A DNA stretch of 60,249 bases from JAYPHU01 sp038127535 (GCA_038127535.1 JAYPHU010000023.1:1-60249), one strand, 5' to 3'; counted from the stretch's first letter, positions 41,152 through 50,044 are shown. Made by a program: numbers and translations. Notes: a model not told the origin generated them from the letters alone.

Positions 41152-41628
41152 TCAGGCTCGCTCGTCGATGAACCAATTCCCGCCGGCAATCCGGCAGGCG
41201 CGGGCATCACCGGATCCGACCCCCGATTTAACGGCGATGCTGGCGGTGAAGTCCCGGCAATACCGGTCTTGGCCGGCATAATAGCTGCGGGTCGGCTTGA
41301 TGGTCCCGGCCACGCCAGTCTCGGGATTGGCCCAATTTACCTGCTGACCGTCCGCGGCATGGTTCATCGCATAGACCGTCGATCTTTCGAACGTTGATTT
41401 ATCGGACGGCAAAAGCTCGTCTCCCATCGAATAGCCGGCGCCGGCGCCGACAAGGCCACCAGCGATCATGAAAATTAAATTGCCGGTCCCGCCGCCAAAC
41501 TGGCTTCCGGCAAAAACGCCGACCGCGCCACCGGCGATGGCGCCGGCCATCTGGCCTGGGGTAAAATGCTCACTGTCGGCACAGGCCGCCAGGGAGAGGG
41601 CAGCCATCAATACCATGACCTTCTTCAT
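41152..41628 (-). CDS. Glycine-zipper surface-antigen-like lipoprotein
   Basis: The 158-aa protein starts with a lipoprotein signal peptide (MKKVMVLMAALSLAAC) and has a glycine-zipper double helix (AGAIAGGAVGVFAGSQFGGG, IAGGLVGAGAGYSMG), then a C-terminal RT0821/17-kDa-antigen-like beta domain (GVAGTIKPTRSYYAGQDRYC, RDFTASIAV). Such outer-membrane lipoproteins are common in Alphaproteobacteria. I chose ATG 41628 because the lipobox lies 16 residues on; the longer frame to 41694 would bury it. Confidence 0.85.
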   Translation of the reverse strand: MKKVMVLMAALSLAACADSEHFTPGQMAGAIAGGAVGVFAGSQFGGGTGNLIFMIAGGLVGAGAGYSMGDELLPSDKSTFERSTVYAMNHAADGQQVNWANPETGVAGTIKPTRSYYAGQDRYCRDFTASIAVKSGVGSGDARACRIAGGNWFIDERA

Positions 41629-41774
41629 GCCTAGTCTCCTATACAAATCGGGGCCCTCTACCCCTCTTAGCAAGATGAGTGTTAATGAACACAAAAAGCG
41701 TTATTTAAAGGCTAGCATAGCTGATTTTAGATGGGAATCCCGGCCGAATTTTTCAACGCAAGTCTTTGATATTA

Positions 41775-42095
41775 TTATTTTCTCAGACAGGCGAATGTCG
41801 CGCGCGCCGGCGTCGTCAGCGGACATTCCAAATAGTCATGCCCTTGGAAACGGGCTGTTTTACCGTACCTGCCGCATTCCGTGGCCGCCATTTGCAGCAA
41901 CTCGTCCACGTTCGTGGCTAGCTTGCTGTAGCAAATTTGGACGTTGTCCCGGTCAACGGGATCTTTGTTAAACGTGGGCGAGTCCCGGTTGAACTCGTCG
42001 GCCTTGTAAATATAAGCCTGCTGATTGCTGCACCCGCCGAGAGAGGTGGCGGCAACCAGAAACGAGGCCATCAGTGCTGTATTTCGCGCTTTCAT
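41775..42095 (-). CDS. Small lipoprotein, unknown function
   Basis: The 106-aa protein has a lipoprotein signal peptide (MKARNTALMASFLVAATSLGGC) and a soluble domain with four further cysteines (QICYSK, ATECGRYG, LECPLT, FACLRK). I do not recognise a family. ATG 42095 follows GAGAAAGAGAA. The frame is open much further upstream, but that part is not credible coding sequence. Confidence 0.7.
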   Translation of the reverse strand: MKARNTALMASFLVAATSLGGCSNQQAYIYKADEFNRDSPTFNKDPVDRDNVQICYSKLATNVDELLQMAATECGRYGKTARFQGHDYLECPLTTPARATFACLRK

Positions 42096-42234
42096 TTCTC
42101 TTTCTCTATAGCCCTTCCCGGCACGGGGAACAATCGGGCAGATACCAGAGGCGAAATAAAATTTTCGTCGGGTCTGGAAATTCGCCAGCTCTATCATCAT
42201 ATGCAAGCCAAGCGAGCACACGAGAGGAAAGTCC

Positions 42235-42581
42235 ATGGCTTTTGTTGAACGGGACAGCGATGGCAATATTCTCGCCATCGTCGGGAAACAGCAAACCCGC
42301 AACCGGAATAGGTTGACCCCGGCTACAAGGAAATCGCCGAATTTCTATTTGGCGACGGTTTGACTGAAACTCTAGGCAAAAATTGGCTTTCGGCGGATTT
42401 GTCTCTCAGCCGGGTTATCGAGGACCTTGTCGATATTCTGATCAAAAAAGAACTGTTGGAGATCACCGATTTTCTCCTTCAAGCACAGCAGAAGATTATC
42501 GGCTGGCGCGGCAAGCGAGACGATTGCGGCTACTTGGCGCAATTGTTCCCCAGCGATGACGACGACGCCTTGATCGCCTGA
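42235..42581 (+). pseudogene. Short protein of the TrpB-annotated small family, frameshifted
   Basis: The start reads MAFVERDSDGNILAIVGKQQ from ATG 42235. The rest is in a second frame, DPGYKEIAEFLFGDGLTETL, then SADLSLSRVIEDLVDILIKK and FLLQAQQKIIGWRGKRDD. Together they match a small widespread family often mis-annotated as tryptophan synthase beta subunit, whose members run without a break from the MxxVxRD start to the SDLxxxRVIEDLIDxLIxK core. The frame changes between about 42295 and 42314, where the second frame has a TAG at 42309. One or two bases were lost or gained. A sequencing error is possible because only one lesion is present. Confidence 0.72.
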
Positions 42582-42636
42582 GCGGAGCAAAATCAGGGTT
42601 AGACGCTATCGCGCAAACGGGTATACTCCGGCGATT

Positions 42637-43659
42637 GTGAGTACCGAGCCCAAGCTAAAATTGTCCGTCCTTGATCAATCTCCCATTCGCTCCGGCGGTA
42701 CGCCGGCGGCAGCGATCCAGGAGTCCATTGATCTCGCCCGCGCCTGTGAAGCGGCGGGCTATCATCGCTATTGGCTGGCGGAGCACCATGCCACCCCGGC
42801 GCTGGCCGGCCCCGCGCCCGAAATCCTGATCACCCGCATCGCCGCGGAAACCGAACGCATTCGTGTGGGTTCCGGCGGTGTAATGCTGGGACATTACAGC
42901 CCGCTTAAGGTCGCGGAAACTTTCGGCATGCTGGAAACCCTCTATCCGGGCCGGATTGATCTCGGCATCGGCCGGGCGCCGGGCAGCGATCAACTGACGG
43001 CCGCCGCTTTGGCCTATGGCTCCGAGATCGGCGTTGAGTATTTTCCCACCCGGGTCGCCGATCTAATGGCATTCCTAAGCGATGGCGAGCCGCCGACCAA
43101 GGTCTTCAAGCGGATCAAGATGGTTCCCCGGCCCGAAGTCCCGCCGCAAATGTGGATGCTGGGCTCCAGCGACCAAAGCGCCTTAATGGCGGCCAATTTT
43201 GGCCTGCACTTCTCGTTCGCCCAGTTCATCGTGCAGGAGGGCGGCGATATCGTCATCTCCGCCTACAGGCATCAGTTCCAGCCCTCGGCGATGTACGCAG
43301 AGCCGCAAGCCAGCGTGTGCGTCGCCATCGTCTGCGGCGAGACTGAAGAAAAGGCACGCCAGCTGGCGTTGTGCCGGGATCTAGTCCTGCTCTCACGGGA
43401 ATACGGACGGTACGGCCCCTTCCCGTCGATTGAGGAGGCGGAAGCCTACGACTACACCGACACAGACCAAAAGATCATCGAGCGAAACCGGCCACGCAGC
43501 CTGTTTGGGACACCGGAACAATGCCGGGATATTCTGACCGAGATTGCGCAGAAGTATGACGTCAACGAGATCGTCCTGCTGACCATCTGCCACGATCCGG
43601 AGGACCGCCGGCGATCCTATGAGCTGATCGCGGAAGCGTTCAATGTAAAATCTGAATAA
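42637..43659 (+). CDS. LLM-class flavin-dependent oxidoreductase
   Basis: The 340-aa protein belongs to the luciferase-like monooxygenase family, MsnO8/YhbW type. Motifs include LSVLDQSPIRSGGTP at the start, GYHRYWLAEHHATPALAGPA, RIRVGSGGVMLGHYSPLKVA and LGIGRAPGSD, where FMN binds. The C-terminal FGTPEQCRDIL is typical. The start is GTG 42637. No reductase gene is near, so it probably uses free reduced flavin. Substrate unknown. Confidence 0.88.
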   Translation: MSTEPKLKLSVLDQSPIRSGGTPAAAIQESIDLARACEAAGYHRYWLAEHHATPALAGPAPEILITRIAAETERIRVGSGGVMLGHYSPLKVAETFGMLETLYPGRIDLGIGRAPGSDQLTAAALAYGSEIGVEYFPTRVADLMAFLSDGEPPTKVFKRIKMVPRPEVPPQMWMLGSSDQSALMAANFGLHFSFAQFIVQEGGDIVISAYRHQFQPSAMYAEPQASVCVAIVCGETEEKARQLALCRDLVLLSREYGRYGPFPSIEEAEAYDYTDTDQKIIERNRPRSLFGTPEQCRDILTEIAQKYDVNEIVLLTICHDPEDRRRSYELIAEAFNVKSE

Positions 43660-43723
43660 GTTCTCTTAATTTACTGTTTTATTGGTTTTATTTTTCATTT
43701 CTTGAAGGCGGGATGACCTCGAT

Positions 43724-44083
43724 CTAGCCGTCGTAGCCGATTTGATGCGCAGTCATTTTGGTGGCGGATAAGAGACCGGCGAGCTTGGCTTGAAGCTCCA
43801 CGGCTTTGCAGGCGGCGGCTTGTTTTCGCTCATCCAAAGCGCGCCGGTAAATGGTTTCCAGTTTCATGAACAGCGTATCCAGGTTGAGGCAATAGTTCTT
43901 CGCCAGTTCGGCGCGCAACTCTTTGAGCCGCTTTTGGATGTCTCTCCGCTGCAACACCTCCCAGGCTCTCGCCCTCGCACTATGTAAGGAAAACCCCGCT
44001 AGCCTGGCCGCCTTGGCCCCGATCGGCTCCATCACATAGTAGCGGCAAAACATCTCGTGGCGAGCAGACGCAAGCTCACCCAT
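43724..44083 (-). CDS. Terminase small subunit-like protein, orphan
   Basis: The 119-aa protein resembles phage terminase small subunits. It has a helix-turn-helix start (ASARHEMFCRYYVMEPIGAK, AARLAGFSLHSARARAWEVL), then RRDIQKRLKELRAELAKNYC, and a helical oligomerisation part. No terminase large subunit, portal or other phage gene is near. It may be a domesticated DNA-binding protein or the last visible piece of a prophage. I use ATG 44083, which the conserved region follows closely; a TTG at 44146 would add 21 unconvincing residues. Confidence 0.62.
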   Translation of the reverse strand: MGELASARHEMFCRYYVMEPIGAKAARLAGFSLHSARARAWEVLQRRDIQKRLKELRAELAKNYCLNLDTLFMKLETIYRRALDERKQAAACKAVELQAKLAGLLSATKMTAHQIGYDG

Positions 44084-44263
44084 GAAAATTCTACTAGTCT
44101 GGCTGATATCGAAAACTAATAAGGTTGCGTTGCCGTTCCTGTTCAAGCCGCCTTGACCAGGTTTAACAACTCGTCGACGTCATCGCGCTGCCGTTGATTT
44201 TGCTACCTCCGCCATGGGATTGCGCGTAGACTTCATCTAATTCTCATCAGCCAGAAAGGAGTG

Positions 44264-44614
44264 ATGAACATGGCTATTACCGTAATGGGCGCCCGTTTGG
44301 CGTCCCCGGGATGGAGTGAGGACGGAAGAAGCGATCCGCCCATCCTGATTGAACTGACGGCTAAACGCTGGAAAGGCCTACAGATCGTCGCCTTCGTTTT
44401 GGGCCTGCTGGGCTTCCTGTTGCTCGGCTGGCAGGTTTGGGCCGAAGTCTATGCGCCCCTCCTCACCGCCGGTCTGACCCTGAAAACCCAGCCCGTACCC
44501 ATGTTGGGCGACGCCTTGTTCGGCTTCGGCGGTATCGTGGGTTTGCTTGCACTACTTTGCGCGCTCGGGATTGGCGTCTATGCCCGGTTCATGGCCTGGT
44601 GGAGACACGGTTGA
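44264..44614 (+). CDS. Small two-helix membrane protein
   Basis: The 116-aa protein has a polar start and two hydrophobic helices (LQIVAFVLGLLGFLLLGWQV and FGFGGIVGLLALLCALGIGV). The family is not recognised. Starts at GTG 44261, ATG 44264 and ATG 44270 are all possible after the AAAGGAG site; I list the first ATG. Its TGA overlaps the start of the DUF1194 gene, so the two are translationally coupled and may work together at the membrane. Confidence 0.6.
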   Translation: MNMAITVMGARLASPGWSEDGRSDPPILIELTAKRWKGLQIVAFVLGLLGFLLLGWQVWAEVYAPLLTAGLTLKTQPVPMLGDALFGFGGIVGLLALLCALGIGVYARFMAWWRHG

Positions 44615-45465
44615 TCAAGCGCTTGACCTTGGCCGCGTTCATCGGCGCGGCCTTGTTGTGCTCTCCAGGGCTTACCACGGCGGCCGAGCCTGTCGATCTG
44701 GAGTTGGTGATCGCCACCGATGTGTCCCGAAGTATTGATCATCAGGAGGCATTGCTGCAGCGCGAAGGCGTCGCCGCCGCCTTCCGCAGCCCCGAGGTCA
44801 TCAATGCGATCAAATCCGGTATCCTCGGCAAGATCGCGGTCGCGTACATCGATTATTCCAGCCGCCCCTACAACCAGGTCATTGTCGACTGGACGCAAAT
44901 TGCCAACGCGGCAAATGCCGAAGCCTTTGTGACAAAACTTCTGGACGCCCCTCTGAGCCATGGCCGGCGCACCTCCATCAGCGATGCGGTCGAACAGGCC
45001 GCTGAGATGATCGAGGGTAACGCCTTCGAAGGCACTCGACGTGTCATCGATGTGGCCGGCGACGGGCCCAACAACTACGGCAAGCTGGTCAATCACGTGC
45101 GCGACGATACGATAAAAAAACGAATTACTATCAATGGTTTACCTATCATCGACAATCAGACCGGACCCGGCAGCCGGTTCTATCTTGAGGACCTGGACAA
45201 GTATTACAAAGGCTGCGTTATCGGCGGCGTCGGCGCGTTCATGATTATCGCCAAGGACTTCAACGACTTTGCCATCGCGTTCCGTAAGAAGTTGATATTC
45301 GAGATCGCGGGCACGACGCCGGAAACTCAATGGGCGGCGCGCCGGCCCCCTCTTTTACACCTCGCGCAGTTCCAGCCGCCGCCCGGCTTTGTCTATGAGA
45401 AAGGCTGCGATATCGGGGAGCGCATTTGGCGGCGCATTTGGGGTGACTGGGATGACGGCAACTGA
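44611..45465 (+). CDS. DUF1194 (vWA-like) exported protein
   Basis: The 284-aa protein starts with a signal peptide (IKRLTLAAFIGAALLCSPGL-TTAAEP). It then has the DUF1194 domain with the MIDAS-like LELVIATDVSRSIDHQEALL, YIDYSSRPYNQVIVDWTQI, and VIDVAGDGPNNYG. The DxSxS metal-ion site of vWA folds is conserved as DVSRS. Function is unknown; exported vWA proteins usually bind partner proteins. The TTG at 44611 follows GGAG with proper spacing; a GTG at 44599 is the alternative. Its end overlaps the DUF3572 gene by 14 bases. Confidence 0.82.
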   Translation: MIKRLTLAAFIGAALLCSPGLTTAAEPVDLELVIATDVSRSIDHQEALLQREGVAAAFRSPEVINAIKSGILGKIAVAYIDYSSRPYNQVIVDWTQIANAANAEAFVTKLLDAPLSHGRRTSISDAVEQAAEMIEGNAFEGTRRVIDVAGDGPNNYGKLVNHVRDDTIKKRITINGLPIIDNQTGPGSRFYLEDLDKYYKGCVIGGVGAFMIIAKDFNDFAIAFRKKLIFEIAGTTPETQWAARRPPLLHLAQFQPPPGFVYEKGCDIGERIWRRIWGDWDDGN

Positions 45466-45742
45466 TCCCCGGCAAGAAGCCGCTGAAACCCTCGCGCTTC
45501 AGGCGGCAGCGTTCATTTTTTCCGATGAAGACTTGATGAACGGCTTTGTCGGCCTGACCGGCGCCGATCCGCAAGATGTGAAGGAAAATCTCGGCAATCC
45601 CGGCTACTTGGCGGGGGTGCTCGAATACCTTCTAAGCCGGGAAGAGGAATTGATGCAGTTCTGCGAGGCGCAGGACATCAATCCTGAGCGGCCCAAATGG
45701 GCGTGGGTCCTGCTTTCAGGCGGGCCCCAAGAAGAGTTCTAA
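45452..45742 (+). CDS. DUF3572 family protein
   Basis: The 96-aa helical protein matches the alphaproteobacterial DUF3572 family: AETLALQAAAFIFSDEDLMN, GFVGLTGADPQDVKENLGNP and LLSREEELMQFCEAQDINPE. The family is typically found directly upstream of a response-regulator gene, and here it is followed by one that is broken. The function is unknown. It starts at ATG 45452 inside the end of the DUF1194 gene. Confidence 0.85.
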   Translation: MTATDPRQEAAETLALQAAAFIFSDEDLMNGFVGLTGADPQDVKENLGNPGYLAGVLEYLLSREEELMQFCEAQDINPERPKWAWVLLSGGPQEEF

Positions 45743-45933
45743 TGGGCAATCTCCCGCCCCGCGCCAAAATTCACACTTGAAACCTGGGAATTTGATCCCC
45801 ACTAACTATGTAATTTCAAGAAGTTACAACTGGGGATCGATGGCCCTCTCTCGTAAATACTATTTTAATCATATAACCAATTGATAATTAAAAAATTATT
45901 GGCCTGTCCCTGTAGATTATGTCCGAAGCGTGA

Positions 45934-46643
45934 ATGGAAAATCGGCCCAACATTCTGATCGTCGATGATGAGAAGCAAATTTGCGAGTTTCTCAGCGACT
46001 ACCTGCAGGCGCACGGCTATGACGTGCAAACCGCCAATGACGGCGCCGCCATGCGGGACGTCATGGCTTCCCATGATATTGATCTTGTGGTTCTGGACCT
46101 GGTCATGCCCGGCGAAGACGGGCTCACTCTGACCCATTATCTCCGGGAAACCTCAAACGTAGCGGTCATCATCCTTACCGGTAAGGACGAGGAAGTGAGT
46201 CGCATCATTGGTCTGGAAATGGGCGCGGACGACTATGTGGCAAAGCCGTTCAGCTCGCGGGAGCTTCTGGCCCGGGTCAAGACAGTGCTGCGGCGGTCAA
46301 AGAACGTCGGGGGTGCTGCGCCGGCCAAAGGCTACGACGCTATTACCTTTACCGGCTAGAACTTCGATAAAATCAGCCGCAAACTGACCGCACCGGGCGG
46401 TGACGAAGTGCCGTTGACCGCCATGGAATTCAATCTCCTCAACGCGTTCACCAATCACCCCAATCAGGTGTTGGACCGGGATAAGCTGCTGGAACTTCTG
46501 CAAAACCGGAGCTGGGACCCCTATGACCGCAGCATCGATTGCTGGTCGGACGCCGGCGGGGCAACATCGAAGAAAACCCGAAGAAGCCGGAGTTCATCAA
46601 AACCATTAGCTGCGCCGGGTATGTCTTCGCTACGACGGTCTAA
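45934..46643 (+). pseudogene. OmpR-type response regulator with nonsense codon and frameshift
   Basis: The receiver domain is intact (ILIVDDEKQICEFLSDYLQA, phospho-acceptor Asp in LVVLDLVMPGEDG, switch Thr/Lys in VIILTGKDEE and DYVAKPFSSRELLARVKTVL). A TAG at 46357-46359 replaces the Trp usual at the start of the winged-helix domain (FTGW-like). The same frame then continues with LTAMEFNLLNAFTNHPNQVL and DRDKLLELLQNRSWDPYDRS. Next the frame shifts near 46550, and the end is read in a second frame (NIEENPKKPEFIKTISCAGY-VFATTV, TAA 46641). Two independent lesions make sequencing error unlikely. Only a receiver-domain fragment of 141 aa could be made. The AT-rich 190 bp upstream likely held its promoter. 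Confidence 0.9.
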
Positions 46644-46648
46644 ACCGC

Positions 46649-48724
46649 CTAAACCCGATCCTCGGCGGCATTCTCCAGCATCTCCTTGATCCAACTCTCT
46701 TTGTCCGCCGGCACATACGCCTCCGGCCAGATCGCGATGGTCAGCGGCTTTAGCTCTCCCTGGCGACCAAACATGAGTTTTTGCCGAGCCTCTTTGAGAC
46801 CATAGCTGGGCGAAACCCAGCCTTCCCCAACTTCCGCCATCCAATCGCCCGCCTCCAATACATAGACGATAAAGGCCGCAGCGGCTGAAACCACGCGCCA
46901 CTGCTGGTCTTTGTCCGGGCTCAACGCAAAACCAGGCGCAAAATGATAGGGAATCAAGGTATCGTGGCGTCCTTCCCCGTCGAACCGGTCGGCGACCAAC
47001 AGTCCATGGGTCAGCTTATCCAAGACGATGGTTCGGACGGGTGTGACCGGGCGGCTGAACCGCTGATACCCTGCGTGCGATCCGATGAAGACGTCCGCCT
47101 CCTCACCCGTCCGCCATAGGGTCGCCAAAGGCGCTGCATCATCGTGCAGGGCAAACAGTTCATCATCGGAGACAAACCGGTTCTGCTCCGCACCGTCGAT
47201 CATCGGAATGCTATGAGATGCTGTGCTGCGGAAAAGGTTTCGCCATTTCGGCGATTGAGAATAGACGAAGGAGCCGCTATCGGTAATCAGGTCCACGCCA
47301 TTCAGCGCCGCCTCGAACGACAGACAATCATTATGCCCATGTCCGCCACGCCCGCCATAACCAACGGGGCCACAATCAATAAACACCGTGTCGCCCTCCC
47401 CCCGCATGACGTAGACGCCGCCCGCCGGGAACGCCTCGGACTTGGGATGTTGCGGCACTACGTCCAGAGCGGCCTGAGCAGCCTCCGGTCCCAGGCCCCA
47501 GACTAGTTCCGCGCCGGCCGCCGCAGATACATTTGAAGAAAACGGCCCGCCGAGGGACATAGATATCAGCAACGGCAGATAGCTGTGATCCGCAAAGGGC
47601 TGCGCGCCAAAAATATAAGCACGGCCGTCATCCGCATCCCCCCAGAGCGGCGATAGGCCATTATCCCTGGTATAAGCGCCCGTGAATTCTCCCATCAGCC
47701 GAAGACGCTGCAGATAGGTTTCCGGCGCGCCCTTGCCGTTCACCCGGCGATACAATGCCGGCCAAAGGAAAAGCTCCGCCACCATCCGGTGATAACTGGC
47801 GGAACCTTCAAAATCGACACCGTCGGGATGCACCTGCCGGAACATCTCCTGCACCAGAATGCACCACCCTTTTTGTTCCCACAGGATCGCGCGATCCCCA
47901 TCGCCGAAAAACTCCCCGGCGAAAACCAGGGCGGCGGCATCGGCCGTCAGATGGTTGCCGTTGATCCCGAAGTCCTCGAGATAGCGCTCGCAAAAAACCG
48001 CATGGTCGCAGAGGCTACTGAGGAATTGCGCCTGGAAAGGTTCGTCCCTCCAGGCCATTGACCCCTTGAACACATGAAACAACCAAGTCCACGTGAATAT
48101 CCGCATGGCCGCTTCCATGGCGACGGCCCAATTGACGCTTCGGGCACAGGGGTTGGCCGCAATCCAATCGGAGATCAGCTCCCGCACGAACACCGCATAC
48201 TTTTCGTCGCCGGTCAGTTGGTAGGCCTGGGCGACTGGGATCGCCCATTGAAGCCGGGACAATTCCCATGGGACTTTTACGTCGCACACGGATCCCAGTT
48301 TGAGAATATCAATGTCGCGGAAGAACGCCGGCGGCCAGGTCACGTTGTTCTTAAAGTCCGTGTGCCAGTCGATCTTGTGGTCCAGCGCCCGCGGACCGGA
48401 GCCCAGCAGGTCCACCTGCCCCCGCATGGCCAAATCTGCGGCATCGAGAATCCGCGCACTTTCACCGGGGATAATCTGGTCCAGTTCTGCAGCGGGTAGA
48501 CTGTCATGAAAGATAGGGTGGGAACCCGCCGCAATCCGCTGCCACAACTCACCGATTCCGGCAGCGTTAAACGTCACGGCCAGCCCCTTATGCCCAAGAC
48601 GAGCCGAAGGCGCACCGCGAAGCCGGTCCGCCATGGCACGGCGCTCGTGCCTCGCCCGGCGTAGCAGTTCGCCTGGCGACCGCCGCGTTGCACGCCTTAA
48701 CCGGTTGAGCCAAAGATCAATCAT
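46649..48724 (-). CDS. Heparinase II/III-family protein (alginate-lyase-like)
   Basis: The 691-aa protein has an N-terminal all-alpha toroid (KIDWHTDFKNNVTWPPAFFR, VNWAVAMEAAMRIFTWTWLF, NGNHLTADAAALVFAGEFF) and a C-terminal beta-sandwich heparinase II/III domain (GYGGRGGHGHNDCLSFEAAL, a FVYSQSPKWRNLFRSTASHS region). The catalytic His/Tyr region around NHLT is preserved. There is no signal peptide. The class occurs in polysaccharide-lyase enzymes and in cell-surface glycan biosynthesis clusters. Together with the nearby FkbM and GT41 proteins it hints at glycan metabolism. Confidence 0.87.
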   Translation of the reverse strand: MIDLWLNRLRRATRRSPGELLRRARHERRAMADRLRGAPSARLGHKGLAVTFNAAGIGELWQRIAAGSHPIFHDSLPAAELDQIIPGESARILDAADLAMRGQVDLLGSGPRALDHKIDWHTDFKNNVTWPPAFFRDIDILKLGSVCDVKVPWELSRLQWAIPVAQAYQLTGDEKYAVFVRELISDWIAANPCARSVNWAVAMEAAMRIFTWTWLFHVFKGSMAWRDEPFQAQFLSSLCDHAVFCERYLEDFGINGNHLTADAAALVFAGEFFGDGDRAILWEQKGWCILVQEMFRQVHPDGVDFEGSASYHRMVAELFLWPALYRRVNGKGAPETYLQRLRLMGEFTGAYTRDNGLSPLWGDADDGRAYIFGAQPFADHSYLPLLISMSLGGPFSSNVSAAAGAELVWGLGPEAAQAALDVVPQHPKSEAFPAGGVYVMRGEGDTVFIDCGPVGYGGRGGHGHNDCLSFEAALNGVDLITDSGSFVYSQSPKWRNLFRSTASHSIPMIDGAEQNRFVSDDELFALHDDAAPLATLWRTGEEADVFIGSHAGYQRFSRPVTPVRTIVLDKLTHGLLVADRFDGEGRHDTLIPYHFAPGFALSPDKDQQWRVVSAAAAFIVYVLEAGDWMAEVGEGWVSPSYGLKEARQKLMFGRQGELKPLTIAIWPEAYVPADKESWIKEMLENAAEDRV

Positions 48725-48853
48725 GGTCGGAAATTGCGGGCAATCTGATTAACATTTCAAGAACGGCCAAAGAAGATTGACAGAGTAGCCAACGGACCCC
48801 ACCGTGGCCATGAATTGTTTGCCCCGGTTCCGGCGGGCAGCTAACGTGGCGGC

Positions 48854-49684
48854 ATGCTGACTCGTCCCATTCCGTCCACCGGAGAGCCATTGCCCGTGAT
48901 CGGGCTCGGCACCTACCGGTCGTTCAATGTTTCCAGCAACCCGTTCAAGAAGAAGGATCTGCAGGAGGTTCTGCGGCTATTTTACGCGGACGGCGGACGG
49001 CTGATCGACTCTTCGCCTATGTACGGCAAATCAGAAGCCGTCATCGGCGACGTGCGCCAGGGCGTACCCGGCGATGAAAACGCCTTCATGGCCACCAAGG
49101 TCTGGACCAGCGGCCGGCAGAAGGGCATTGACGAGATGGACGCGTCGTTCCGCAAGATGGGCTGTGACGGGCATATGGAACTCATGCAAATCCACAACAT
49201 GGTGGATACGGACACCCATCTGGACACTCTAAAAGAGTGGAAGGCCGCCGGCAAAATAAAATACATCGGCATCACCCACTACACCGAAAGCGCCTTCGGC
49301 GAGATGGGCCGCTACATCAAGCAGGAACCGGAGATCGATTTCTGCCAGTTCCCCTATTCCATCGACCGGCGGGCGGCGGAGGAGTATTTTCTCGATCTCT
49401 GCTCCGATCATGGCGTGGCGACTTTGATCAACCGGCCATTTGAACAAGATGGGCTATTTGCCGATGTCCGCCGAGCGCCCCTGCCCGAGTGGGCCGACGA
49501 GATGGGCATTACGAGCTGGGCCCAGTATTTCCTGAAGTACTTGCTGTCCTTTGACGCGGTGACGTGTTTGATCCCCGCCACCGGCAATCCGGAGCACATG
49601 GCGGACAACTTGAAAGCGGGCCTGGGACACCTGCCGGATCGCGCAGAGCGCGCCCAGATGGTCGCCTATTTCAACTCAATGTAA
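48854..49684 (+). CDS. Aldo/keto reductase family protein
   Basis: The 276-aa protein has a TIM-barrel aldo/keto reductase fold with the catalytic tetrad in DSSPMYGKSE (Asp, Tyr), MATKVWTSG (Lys) and LMQIHNMVD (His). The NADPH-binding end (LLSFDAVTCLIPATGNPEHM) is typical. No signal peptide. It is a one-gene unit that is followed by the CRP-like site and degraded region. Substrate unknown. Confidence 0.87.
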   Translation: MLTRPIPSTGEPLPVIGLGTYRSFNVSSNPFKKKDLQEVLRLFYADGGRLIDSSPMYGKSEAVIGDVRQGVPGDENAFMATKVWTSGRQKGIDEMDASFRKMGCDGHMELMQIHNMVDTDTHLDTLKEWKAAGKIKYIGITHYTESAFGEMGRYIKQEPEIDFCQFPYSIDRRAAEEYFLDLCSDHGVATLINRPFEQDGLFADVRRAPLPEWADEMGITSWAQYFLKYLLSFDAVTCLIPATGNPEHMADNLKAGLGHLPDRAERAQMVAYFNSM

Positions 49685-49694
49685 AATTTTACGA

Positions 49695-49710
49695 TGTGAG
49701 TCACATCACA
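49695..49710. promoter_or_regulatory. CRP-like palindrome TGTGA-N6-TCACA
   Basis: The sequence TGTGAGTCACATCACA is a perfect match to the enterobacterial CRP half-sites with the right 6-bp spacer. It lies 11 bp after the aldo/keto reductase stop and about 60 bp upstream of a small degraded reading frame. A match of this quality is striking, but in Alphaproteobacteria the cognate regulator's site can differ. Confidence 0.5.
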
Positions 49711-49769
49711 TTATGGGTATATACGTTTATAACTTAGGCATTGATTCGTCGGTGTGCGTGAAGGCGAAT

Positions 49770-50044
49770 ATGACAACGATAAGAAAGGACCCCCCCCCAT
49801 GAACTTTGTGGAAAGACGATTTCCCGAAGTACGCCGAACGGGTCAGTAACGCCGGAGCGGCGAGGACCTACGTCAGGAAGAAGGCGGTCAGGCAAAAGGC
49901 AGCCGCAAGGAGGGGTGTTATCGCCGTGATTGTGATGGCCGCAAAACCTGCATGAACTGCGGCAACACCTATAAACCCAGCTCCCTGGGCTCAACCAGCT
50001 GTGGCTACCGGACGGCGCCGCTGCGTTCTCCGGGGATTTTTTAG
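49770..50044 (+). pseudogene. Degraded small gene(s) behind a C9 tract
   Basis: From ATG 49770 the frame reads MTTIRKDPPP and hits TGA at 49800, just after a run of nine C residues. The same frame then reads on as TLWKDDFPKYAERVSNAGAA and RTYVRKKAVRQKAAARRGV to TGA 49953. Another frame over 49900-50044 gives a small cysteine-rich stretch (CYRRDCDGRKTCMNCGNTYK). The composition of the second stretch looks like genuine protein sequence. I cannot name the family. The most economical reading is a small gene broken by nonsense and frameshift changes, possibly fused with a second one. Confidence 0.35.

Noticed and set aside
42637..43659. Bacterial luciferase (light emission) for the LLM protein
   Set aside because: The LLM fold is shared by many monooxygenases. 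There is no second luciferase subunit or lux gene near.
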